Below, piece by piece: positions 1 to 10,500 of a stretch of DNA of 64,000 bases (position 1 is the stretch's first letter; each line of letters opens with the position of its first letter). The position numbers and the translations under genes are program-made. Under the pieces are notes generated by a model, which was not told where the DNA came from, searched no databases, and saw only the letters and a program-made list of their open reading frames with translations. Source of the DNA: Stappia sp. (GTDB lineage Bacteria > Pseudomonadota > Alphaproteobacteria > Rhizobiales > Stappiaceae); contig PBLF01000013.1 of NCBI GenBank assembly GCA_002722295.1, positions 1 through 64,000 of the forward strand. The letters are read 5' to 3'.

Positions 1-48
1 AAGGAGGAGATCGACCCCATTCTCAGCATTACCACGAAAGCCGCCTGA
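1..48 (+). CDS. C-terminal end of an unidentified protein (partial)
   Basis: The first frame of the window reads KEEIDPILSITTKAA and ends at TGA 46-48. Only 15 residues are visible, so no family can be assigned. A run of sense codons ending in a stop at the window edge fits the tail of a gene that starts upstream, but chance cannot be excluded. Confidence 0.3.
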   Translation, partial: KEEIDPILSITTKAA

Positions 49-50
49 TC

Positions 51-176
51 ATGACCTCAGGCCATCCGGGAATTTACACCACCTTGACGGACACGACCTA
101 ACCCGAAGAGCAGGCACGTCAGGAACGGGATGCCGTCGCCCGTCGAGTGCGAAAGGCAGCCGGCAACGAGAACTGA
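51..176 (+). pseudogene. Short frame interrupted by an in-frame TAA, possible gene remnant
   Basis: An ATG at 51 opens a frame of 16 codons that stops at TAA 99-101. The same frame then continues as an acidic/basic helix-like stretch (PEEQARQERDAVARRVRK and a few more residues) to TGA 174-176. The second half looks like the C-terminus of a real small protein, which suggests either a nonsense mutation or a decayed remnant. I do not recognise the family, and the call rests only on the continuity of the frame. Confidence 0.2.
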
Positions 177-321
177 GGGCGTCTAGAAAACCCGGGGCTA
201 CTCAGACAGCTACCAGGCATTCCCGGCTGAAATCATCAATGATCTATACAGTTCGGAGGTGCCGCCCACCGCCGCTGCGGTCTGTCGCGTTGCCTGGCGG
301 GCTTGACACCGGTCATCGCTT
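177..321. other. Intergenic sequence, nothing recognised
   Basis: This stretch separates the remnant at the left edge from the stop codon of the AraC-family gene. I see no convincing coding frame, hairpin terminator or repeat in it. Confidence 0.4.
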
Positions 322-1326
322 CTATGCGCCGAATGCTTCCAACCGTTTGCCGCGGACAAAGTCGGAGGGCGTCATGCCGTATTCGCGCAGGAACAGTTGC
401 GAGAAGCGACTGGGGTTCGCATAGCCGACCGCCAGCGCCGTCTCGGTCACCGTCGCTCCGTCGCGCGCCAGCAGCATGCGCGCCTCCTCCATTCGCGACT
501 TCTGCAGGAAGCTGTAGACCGGCAGGCCGAACTGCCGGCGGAAGCCGTCCTTCAGCCGCTTTTCGCTGAGACCGACACGGGTGGCGAGGTCGTGGATCGT
601 CCAGCTGCGGTCGAGATGGCGCAGGAGCGTGTTTTTCGCCTCGTTGAGCTTCCGCGAGTCGCGCAGGATCTTGGTCTTCTGGCAGAACAGCGGCTCACGC
701 ATCATCGAGATCGCCGCAGTGAGCAGGTCGAGGCAGCGCGCCTCGATGGCCAGGTCCTCGCAGCTGCGGTCGAGCCCGCTGGCGACCAGCCCGGCGGCCA
801 GCGCGTCGATCATCTCCGTAGCCGGAAACCGCCCGATCCAGAACGAGCCGGTGGCTGCGACGGTCAGCGGATGCCCGCCGAGCGCCTGCTCGAACAGCGC
901 CATTGCGTCGAGCCGCCGCAGGAACGCTTCGCTGACCCGGATCTCGATGCCGCGGAACCGCGTGTCCGCCGGCACGTCGTAGATCCCGCAAATCGGTGTC
1001 CTGGAGAAGACCATCAGTGCCGAGCGCGGATCGTAATCCAGCCGCACCGTGTGCGGATCGCCGTCCAGTGCCTTCAGAATGCTGCTTCCGGTCGCGTGCT
1101 GCAGGATCACGATGGTCAGGCCCGGCGCCATGTTGGCCGTGCGGCTGACCCTGTCCTGCAACTGCAAGTCATAGACGGACAGCTCCAGCCCGAGGCGGAT
1201 GCCGAAGCGGCGGAACTCTCCGTCGATCGCGGTTTCCGTCAGGCCGCTGTGGCTTGGCTGCCGTGTGGCGAGATCGAGCTCGCTGGCAGCCTGGCTCAAA
1301 GGGCGCTCTTCGATGTTCAGAGCCAT
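322..1326 (-). CDS. AraC-family regulator, PchR/YbtA-like
   Basis: This 334-aa protein has an N-terminal sensing region of about 230 residues and a C-terminal double helix-turn-helix (about residues 235-330). The HTH contains the family signatures DLATRVGLSEKRLKDGFRR and TALAVGYANPSRFSQLF, plus the closing FLREYGMTPSDF. Regulators of this group, such as PchR (pyochelin) and YbtA (yersiniabactin), bind the ferri-siderophore and activate the adjacent synthesis and uptake genes. The gene is divergent from the PKS-NRPS operon, with about 250 bp between the two starts. That layout and the siderophore genes next door make a siderophore-responsive activator the best reading. The ligand is inferred from context. 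The ATG at 1326 is the only well-placed start. Confidence 0.85.
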   Translation of the reverse strand: MALNIEERPLSQAASELDLATRQPSHSGLTETAIDGEFRRFGIRLGLELSVYDLQLQDRVSRTANMAPGLTIVILQHATGSSILKALDGDPHTVRLDYDPRSALMVFSRTPICGIYDVPADTRFRGIEIRVSEAFLRRLDAMALFEQALGGHPLTVAATGSFWIGRFPATEMIDALAAGLVASGLDRSCEDLAIEARCLDLLTAAISMMREPLFCQKTKILRDSRKLNEAKNTLLRHLDRSWTIHDLATRVGLSEKRLKDGFRRQFGLPVYSFLQKSRMEEARMLLARDGATVTETALAVGYANPSRFSQLFLREYGMTPSDFVRGKRLEAFGA

Positions 1327-1345
1327 TGAACCTCTCCCCGGGGCT

Positions 1346-1387
1346 GTGCACCAGAAAAGTGCCTAGGGCGACGAGTGCACGCGAAAA
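1346..1387. promoter_or_regulatory. Two direct repeats GTGCACnnGAAAA, candidate AraC/PchR operator
   Basis: GTGCACCAGAAAA (1346-1358) and GTGCACGCGAAAA (1375-1387) match at 11 of 13 positions and lie 29 bp apart, start to start. Paired direct repeats a few helical turns apart are typical of AraC-family binding sites. They sit just upstream of the regulator gene, in the divergent promoter region. Binding is inferred. Confidence 0.4.
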
Positions 1388-1453
1388 TAAGTATCCGATT
1401 GGGGCCTTGTCGGCCCGTATCGGGGTGGCAGGCACACCGATGATCTCTAATTC

Positions 1454-1470
1454 TTGACTGAAAAAGTCAA
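1454..1470. promoter_or_regulatory. Iron-responsive (RirA/IRO-type) box TGA-N9-TCA
   Basis: The sequence TTGACTGAAAAAGTCAA is a perfect 6-bp inverted repeat (TTGACT/AGTCAA, 5-nt centre). It contains TGA at 1455-1457 and TCA at 1467-1469, exactly nine bases apart. TGA-N9-TCA is the core described for the IRO motif bound by RirA, the iron repressor of many rhizobial-type alphaproteobacteria. It is followed by an AT-rich TATTTAAT and lies about 105 bp before the PKS-NRPS start, which fits iron repression of siderophore synthesis. The rirA gene itself is not in the window. Confidence 0.5.
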
Positions 1471-1574
1471 TATTTAATCGCGCTCCCCCGAAACCCGTTT
1501 TGTCCTCGATTTTCCGCGTAAGCTTCGAGGAAACAGCGGGTTATCGCACTGCGCAGGTTAGCTGGAGTTCCTGC

Positions 1575-4500
1575 ATGTCCGTTGTCTCGTCTCAGATTCC
1601 TGCCGTCGAAACGCTGGTCGATGCCGTCGACCACTGGGCCGGAGAGCGCGGGGCGCAGATCGCCCTCGACTACCGTTCCCGTGCCGGCGCCGAGCCCGTG
1701 ACGCTCACCTATGCGCAGCTCTCGGCGAGCGCCCGCGCACTGGCCGAGCGTCTTTCGGCAAAGGGCAGCCGTGGCGACCGGGTGCTGATCCTGCTGCCGT
1801 CGGGCATCGACTATGTGGTCGCCCTGCTGGGGTGCATGCAGGCCGGTTTCATCGGCGTTCCGGTAAACTTGCCCGGCCCCTCCAGAGTTCGCCGCGTGCT
1901 CGGCAAGGTCGGCCCCATCGCGGCCGACTGCACCCCCCGCTTCATCGTCACGACCGAGGAGATCCGCCGCCAGTCGCAGGCCGATCTGGAGGTCTTCGCA
2001 CAGGAGGCTGGCGCCAGGGTCCTGATCCTTGATCCGCCGTGTGACCGGTGCTCCTGGGAGAGCGCTCCCCTTCGCGGCACCGACACCGCCTTCCTGCAAT
2101 ACACGTCTGGCTCGACAGGAGAGCCCAAGGGGGTGGTCAACGGCCATGCGCCCTTGATGCGCAACCTGCGTTTCATCTCCCGCCTGCTGGCGCCGAAGGA
2201 GCAGCCGGTGGTCGTCAGCTGGCTTCCGCTCTATCACGACATGGGCCTGATCATGGGCGTGTTCGCGCCGTTGGTGGCGGGCGGCAAGGCGATCATCCTG
2301 TCGCCGACCTCATTCGTCGCCGATCCGCTGTCCTGGCTGGAAGTCGCCTCCACGGAAGGCGCGGGCATGATGCCGTGCCCGGCCTTCGCCATGGATGCCT
2401 GCGTCGAGAACTACGATGCCGCGCGCTGCGCAAGCCTCGACCTCGACCGGGTGGAGAGCTTCATTCCCGCCGCCGAACCGGTGCTGCCGCGACAGGTGGC
2501 GGCCTTTTGCGAGACATTTGCTCCCCATGGGCTGAGGCCGGCGGCGATCCGCCCGGCCTACGGGCTCGCCGAGGCGACGCTGCTGGTGACCACCGGGTTT
2601 GAGCCCGACGGCCCGCGCCTGCTTGCCGTCGATGCCGTCGCCCTGGAGGAGGGGCGGGCTGTTCCGGTTTCCGAAAGCGCGTCCGGGTCGCGCACCTATG
2701 TCTCCAACGGCGCGGAGACGGACGGCCAGGATGTGCGGATCGTCGACCCGCAAACTCTCCAGATCTTGCCCGCGGGGCAGGTCGGCGAGATCTGGGTCGG
2801 CGGCGACGAGATCGCCTGGGGCTATTGGGGCAACGAAGCGGCGAGCGCGGCGACCTTCCGCGCCGTTCCCGTCGGCGACGTGGCGGAGGCTGTGCGGGGG
2901 AGCCAGTTCCTGCGCACCGGCGATCTAGGCTTCCTGCAGGACGGCCATCTCTATGTGACCGGCCGCTTGAAGGACATGATGATCCTACGCGGCCAGTGCC
3001 ACTATCCCAACGACCTGGAAGCGAGCCTCGTCGGCGCGCATCCGGCCATCGTCGGCGGAGCGGCGGCGGCCTTCACCATCCAGGACGAGCGCGGGAGCGA
3101 GGCCGTCGTGCTGGTGCAGGAGGTGCGTCGCGACAGCGCCCTCGACGCCGGAGAGGTCGAAAGCACCATTCGAGAGGTGATCGCCCGCGAGCACGGCCTC
3201 GCACTCGTCGATGTCGCGCTCATCCGCAAGGGCACATTGAAGCGCACCACCAGCGGCAAGGTCCGGCGGGCGGAAATGCGCCGCGCCTATCTTGCCGGCG
3301 AACTCGTGCCGGCGGTCCGGGAGCTCTCCGCCGAGCCGGCCCCGCAGCCGGCGGCAGCGGGCGCCGACCACCGCGCGCTGGTGGCGGAGATCGCCGCCGC
3401 GGCGCTCGGCCTCGGCTCTTCCCGCTCCATCGACCCGCAGGCCAGCCTCTTTGCACTCGGTTTCGATTCCCTTGCCGCGACGCAGGCTATCGCTGCCCTC
3501 GAGGCCCGGTTCGGTCGGCAATTGCCGGAAGGTCTGATCTTCGACCATCCGACGGTCGCTGCCCTGGCCGACTGGCTAACCCGCTCGGGTCCGGTGGAGA
3601 GTGAGGCGGGCGGCAGCGCTCCTGTCGTCGCTTCCGCCGCCGATGCCGACAGGCCGCGCGCCGCGCCGCTGGCGATCGTCGGGCTTTCTTGCCTGTTTCC
3701 CGGGGGCGACGAGGACTTCGACGATCCCGCCCGCTTCTGGTCCTTCCTCATGGAGGGCGGCGATGCGGTGCGTCCGCTCAGCCCCGCGCGCTTCTCGCCG
3801 GAACCTGAGATCCCCGGCTTCGGCGCCTGCCTCACGCGCGTCGACGGTTTCGATGCCGCCTTCTTCGGCATGGGCGCACGCGAGGCGATCAATACCGATC
3901 CGCAGCAGCGCCTGCTGATGGAGGCCGCATGGCACGCGCTGGAGGATGCCGGCATTCCGCCTTCCAGCCTTGCCGGCACGGATACCGGCGTCTTCATCGG
4001 CATCGGCACCGGCGACTATGGCCACATTCCCTTCGCGACCGGCGACCGCTCCCATCTCGATCCCTATTACGGCACCGGCACCGCCTTTGCCGCCGCCGCC
4101 GGCCGGCTCTCCTTCTTCTTCGACTGGCACGGGCCGAGCCTTGCGGTCGACACGGCCTGCTCCGCCTCGCACGCGGCCGTTCACAGCGCCTGCCAGGCGC
4201 TGCGCCTCGGCGAATGCGGGGTGGCGCTGGCCGGCGGCGTGAAGCTGCAGATGCTGACCGAGATCGACCTGGTGCTGGCGCGCGCCGGCATGCTCGCCGC
4301 CGACGGTCGATGCAAGACTTTCGATACCTCGGCGGACGGCTATGTGCGCGGCGAGGGGCTCGGCGTGCTGGTGCTCAAGCGCCTGTCCGATGCGCTGCGC
4401 GACGGCGATCCGGTCCGTGCCGTCATTCTTGAGAGCGTCCTGGCGCAGGATGGTGCCAGCGCCGGCCTGTCGGCACCCAACGCCGCCGCGCAGCGCCGGA

Positions 4501-7500
4501 TGATCGACACCGCCCTGACGCGCGCAGGCCTGACGCCGGGCGATATCGACTACCTGGAGCTGCACGGCACCGGCACCCGGCTGGGCGACCCCATCGAGTA
4601 TCGCGCCGTGCGCGACGTCTTCGCTGGCCGGCCCGTGAACGACCCGCTCTATCTCGGCTCGGTGAAGACCAATATCGGCCACCTGGAAGCCGGCGCCGGC
4701 ATCGCCGGCCTGATCAAGGCGGTGCTCGCGGTGGAAGCGGGACAGGTGCCGCCGCATCTCCATCTGAATGAGGTCAATCCGGAGATTGGCCTGGGCGACA
4801 TCCCGGCCGTGGTGCCCGATCACGCCACCGACTGGCCGCGCCGGGGGGCCGCTCGGCGTGCGGGCGTCACCTCCTTCGGTTTTGCCGGCACCATCGGCCA
4901 TATCCTGCTGGAACAGGCGCCAGAACAGGAGCCGGATCGGGCAAGCGGACAGGTCGCCGAGGCCGGTTCCGCGGTTGATGGTCCGCAGCCGCCGCTGCTC
5001 CTTGCCTTCTCTGCCCGTAGCCGCGAGGCCGCCGGAGAGCTGTGCCGTGCCTGGGCGGCGCGCCTGTCGGAGCCGGGCATCGACGCCCGCGCGCTGGTCA
5101 ATGCGGCAGCTCACCGCCGCGATCACGAGGCCGGCCACCGCGTCGCGGTCGCGGCTGCCGATGCCACTGGGCTCGTTGCCGAGCTGGAACGTGCGGTCTG
5201 CGAGGATCGCCCTGCCGCGCCTGCCTGCATCGCCTTCCTGTTCACCGGGCAGGGCGCGCAATATCCGATGATGTGCCGGGAGCTCTACGACAGCGAGCCG
5301 GTCTTCCGCGAGGCCTTCGACCGCGCCGACGCTGCCCTGCAGCCGCATCTCGGCCGGTCCGCCCGCGATCTCGTTTTCAGCGCCGGTGAAGAGGAACTGC
5401 GGCGCACGGAATTCGCCCAGCCGGCACTGTTCGCCGTCCAGTTCGCGCTGGCCCGCCTGTGGCGCGCCTTCGGCATCGAGCCGGCTGCCGTCATCGGCCA
5501 TTCCATCGGCGAGTTCGCCGCCTTCGTTCATGCGGGCATGCTGGATCTCGACGATGCGGCCCGTATCATCACCCGCCGCGGTCGGTTGATGCAGGAGCTG
5601 CCGGAGGCCGGCGCGATGCTTGCCGTGCGCCTGCTGCGGGACGAGGCCGAAGCGCTGGCCGCAGAGCACGGCCTGTCGCTCGCCGCCGTCAATTCTTCCG
5701 CCGATGCGGTGCTTGCCGGCAGTGAGGACAAGGTGGACCGGCTCGCCGCCATACTGGAGGGGCGGGGCGTCAGCGCTCGCCGCCTGCATGTCTCTCACGC
5801 CTTTCACTCGACTCTGATGGAGCCGATGCTGGCTCCCTTCGCCGAGGTGACCGGGGATATCGTTCCCGGCGACCCGCGCCTTCGGGTTTTCTCCACCGTC
5901 ACCGGGGCGGAGCTGGAGAAGGCGCCCGCCGCCGACTACTGGGGTACCCAGGCGCGCCGCACCGTTCGCTATGCCGAGGCGCTTGAGCGCGCCTTCGAAG
6001 CCGGTTTCGACACTTTCGTTGAGATCGGCCCTCGGCCGGTGCTTACCATGCTGTCGCAGCGTGAAGCCCAGCACCATGAGCTGACCGGAGCGTTGTTCCT
6101 GGCGAGCGCCGCGCCGGACGATGCCGACGCCCTGACGTTGCGCCGCAGCCTTGCCACGCTTTACCGGCGCGGCGTGGACGCCAACCGTGCCGCCGTCTTC
6201 CGTGGCCCGAGTGCCAGCCCCTCCCGGTTGCCGCTCTATCCCTTCGTGCACAAGTCCTACTGGCTCGACTATGGCGCCTCCGAGCCGTCTCGGGCTGCCC
6301 TGCCGGCGCCCGGTCGCGACTGCTCCGGCGTGCTGCCGCTTTACCGGGTCGAGTGGGAGCAGGTCGAGCTGCCCCTGGCGGCTCCCGCCGTCGCATCCGC
6401 CCCCGCCGCGCCGCTGCTTGCCGTCGGCGGGTCGCCGGACCTTGTCCGGGTCCTTCGCGCGGCCGCATCGGGGCGGGAGATAGCCACTTGCGCCTCCGAT
6501 GGCGAATTCCTTGGAAGTTCCGAACAGCTGATCGTCTGGCTGGATGGGTTCGAGGCCGGAGGAGAGGGCACCGATCCTGTCAGCTGCGTCTCGAATTTAT
6601 GGAAGTTGATACGGCTTTCTCAAAATTTGCAGTCGTTTTCGCAGAAATTTCGCATCCTTCTCCCAACTAGGGCTGCGCAGGGCGAAAACGGCACGGATGC
6701 GCCATTTCAGGCCGCGTTCTGGGGTGCCGCACGCTCGCTTTCGATCGAATGTCCGGACCTGCAGATCCTGCTCGTCGACATCGCTCCGGACTGCGATCCT
6801 GCAAGGATATTCACGGAACTCCTGCCGCGGCTGGAGGCCGTTTTTGAAGAGCAGGACATGCTGCAGGCCCGTGCCGACGGCTGGTTCTCGCCGCGCATAG
6901 CCGCATTGGAAGCTCCGGCTCCGGAAGAGGCCGCGAGCCTGCCGGTCGACGGGGTACATCTCGTATGCGGCGGAGCCGGTGCGACCGGTGCGCATGTGGT
7001 CGAATGGCTGGCCGCAAAGGGCGTCCGGCATATCGTCGTCACTGCCCGCAGCGCGCCCGGAGCAAGGGTCCGCGCCGCCCATGAGCGGCTCCGGCTCGCC
7101 GGCGTCGATATTCGCCATGTCGAGGCGGATGTCGCCGACGAAGCGGCGATGGCCACCGTCCTGGCTGGCATTGATGCGGAGAACGTGCCGCTGCGCGGCG
7201 TCTTCCATTGCGCCGGCATCGGTCTTTTCGACACGCTGGAGGAGCTGGAGGAGGAGCATTTCTCGGCCGTGTTGCGCTCCAAGATGCAGGGCTCGGCAGT
7301 GCTCCACCGCCTGACGGAGCACCGCACCGACCTTGCGGTTTTCGTGCTGTTTTCCTCCATCTCCGGCGTGTGGGGATCGCGCCTGCAGATCCACTACGGC
7401 GCCGCCAATGCCTATCAGGACGCGCTTGTACGCTCGCGTCGCGCCCGTGGTCTGCCGGGGTTGTCCATCGCCTGGGGGCCGTGGGGTGGCAGGGGCGGGC

Positions 7501-10500
7501 TCTCCGATCTGGAGGATAACCTTCTCGACCTGCTGCGCCGCGCCCGCATCCACAAGTTCGAGCCGGCGCGTGGCATCGCCACGCTGGACCGGCTCGTCAT
7601 GGGACCTGGCGGCAATGTTGTCGCCGTCGATGTGGAGTGGCCGGCCTTCGCGCCGCTCTATCGCGCCTTCGGGCGCAGCGATCTGCTGGCGCGCGTCGCG
7701 CCGGTGCTTGCGGGGCCGGTGGAGGGCGAGCATCCGGACTGGTCTCGCCTGTCGGAAGACGAGCGTCGCCAGACAGTTGGCGTTTTCGTCGACGCGGCGC
7801 TGCGCGAGGTGCTGAAGGTCGATGCCGGGGTTCTGACCGATGAGGCGGACCTCATCGGCCTCGGCCTCGATTCTATTCTGGTGATGGACCTCGCCCGGAT
7901 CGTCACCCGCGATCTCGGTCTTGCCTGCCCCTTGAGAGCGATCTTCGAGAATGCGACGCCCGGCCGGCTGCGCGCCCATCTGGTCGAACTCGCCGGCGAA
8001 GCGGAGCCGGCTCCAGGCGGCGGGGACAAATCGCCGGATGGTGGCGGGCAGGGCCTGATCCTCGCCGATCCCAATGCCCGCCACGAGCCGTTCCCCCTTA
8101 CCGAACTGCAATACGCCTATTGGGTCGGCCGCGATCCGCGACATGTCCTCGGGGGCATCGCCTGCCACGCGTATCTGGAAACCGAGCCGGATACCCCCTT
8201 CGACATCGCCCGGCTGGAGGAGGCATGGAACCTCCTGATCGCCCGCCACGACGCGTTGCGGTTGGTCGTCGACGACACGGGCCGTCAGCGCATCCTCGCC
8301 GAGGTTCCGCGCTATCACATTGAGGTAAATGATCTTTCCGATGTGGATCCGGACCGCATCGCCTATCACCTGCTGGAGATGCGCCAGACCCTGTCGCATC
8401 AGGTGCTCGACCCCTCGGTCTGGCCGATGTTCGATATCCGCCTGACGCGTATGCCCGGCGGCCGCGACCGCCTGCACATTTCCATCGACATGCTTATCAA
8501 TGATGCGATGAGCAGCCAGATCCTCTGGCAGGAATGGCAGGCGCTCTACCTTTCCGGCACGGCCGAGGCCGCCGGCCTGCCGCCCTTCACCATCTCCTTC
8601 CGCGACTATGTTCTGGCCAAATCGGCCCCGGATGCGGAGCGCAAACGGCGCCAGGAGATCGACCGCGCCTACTGGATGGCGCAGCTCGACGAGCTGCCGC
8701 AAGGGCCGCAACTTCCCTTGGCGCGGGCACCGGAACATATTGGTGCACCTCACTTCTCGCGGCTTCAGGCAGGTCTCGACGCGCCTCGCTGGGAGGCGCT
8801 GAAGGCGCAGGCCCGCGCGGTCGGGGTGACTCCGGCTGGCCTTCTCGTCGGTGTCTTCGGTGAGGTGCTTGCCGCCTGGAGCGATCAGGCGCGCTTCTCG
8901 CTCAACCTGACGATCTTCGACCGTCTCGCCCTGCACGAGGACGTGTCCCGGCTGGTCGGTGACTTCACCTGCCTGACCCTGCTTCCACTTGACTTCGGTA
9001 CGTCCATGCCGCTCGGCGAGCGCTTGCGCGAGGTGCAGGGGCGCATGTTAGAGGTACTGGAACATCGGACCTTCAGCGCGGTCGATGTGCTGCGCGAGTT
9101 GAACCGCGGCGGCTCCGGCCGGCAGTTCGCGGCGTCCGTGGTCTTCACCAGCCAGCTCGGTATGCAGGACCCCACCAAGGGGACCTCCGAAGGAGACGTG
9201 CTAGGCCGGCTTGTCCACGGCATCACGCAGACGCCGCAGGTCTGGCTCGATCACCAGGCGGGCGAACAGGATGGCGGGCTCGTCTACAACTGGGATGTGG
9301 TGGACGGGCTGTTCCCGGCGGGACTCGTCGAGGGGATGTTCACGGCCTATGGGGCGGTGCTGGAGCGGCTTGCCGACGAGGCGGCGGCCTGGCGCGAGCC
9401 GGTTGGCGACCTCAGGCCCGAGGACCAGAGAAAGGTGCGTCGCGCCGTCAACGAGACAGCACGTGAGCTGCCGCTCGATCTGCTCGATGCGCCGTTCTTC
9501 CGCAACGCGCAGGCCAGGCCGCAAGCTTTGGCGCTGACTTCCGGAGGAAGGAGCTACTCCTACGGTGAACTGGCCGGCTGGGTCCGGCGCCTTGCCGGAG
9601 CGCTCCGTCAGGCCGGCGTCCGCCACGGTGAGCGTGTCGCGGTGCTGATGGAAAAGGGGGCCGAGCAGGCCGCCGCGTGCCTCGCCATCCTCTCCCAGGG
9701 CGGCGTGTATGTCCCCGTCGATCCGGCGATGCCCTCGCAGCGCTTTGCCAGCATCGTCGAGACGAGCGGCATTCGGCTTGGGCTGACGCAGGCGCGGCTG
9801 ATCGGTGGACTGCCGGAATTTTCCGGAAAACTCATCCCCGCTGACGAGGAGGCCTGCATAGGCTTCGAGGAAGCGGACCCGGCGACGGGGCGTGCGCTCT
9901 CCGACGAGGCCTATGTCATCTACACTTCCGGCTCGACAGGAACGCCGAAGGGCGTGCTGATCGACCATCGCGGGGCTTCCAACACGGTCCTCGACATCAA
10001 CGCCCGCTTCGATGTGGATGAAAACGACCGCATCTTCGGCTTCTCGGCACTCGGCTTCGACCTGTCGGTCTACGACCTCTTCAGTGCGTTTGCGGCCGGG
10101 GCGGCGCTTGTCCTGCCCGACCCGGAGGGAACGCACGATCCCTCGCACTGGACGGAACTGATCGCCTGCCACGGCGTCACCGTGTGGAACTCCGTCCCGG
10201 CGGTCTGCGACCTGCTGCTCGGCGAAACGGAGGCCGACCTTTCCAGCCTGCGCCTCGTTCTGCTGTCGGGCGACTGGGTGCCGCTGAAACTGCCGGCGAT
10301 CCTGCGCGAGCGGGTGCCGGGCGCACGGCTCATCGTCATGGGTGGGGCCACCGAGGCCTCGATCTGGTCCAACTGGTTCGAGGTGGAGGAGGTGCGTTCC
10401 GGCTGGACGTCGATCCCGTACGGCACACCGCTGTCCAACCAGAGCTATCGGGTGCTCGACACGCGCCTGCGCGACCGCCCCGACTGGGTGATTGGCGACC

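Noticed and set aside
1500..1574. Upstream TTG start for the first megasynthase
   Set aside because: No ribosome site precedes it and the added 25 residues are not FAAL-like; ATG 1575 has GGAG 7 nt upstream.
3576..6251. Long antisense open frame (891 codons) opposite the PKS
   Set aside because: It mirrors the KS-AT region, has no family-like motifs and owes its length to high GC; the sense strand has complete catalytic motifs.
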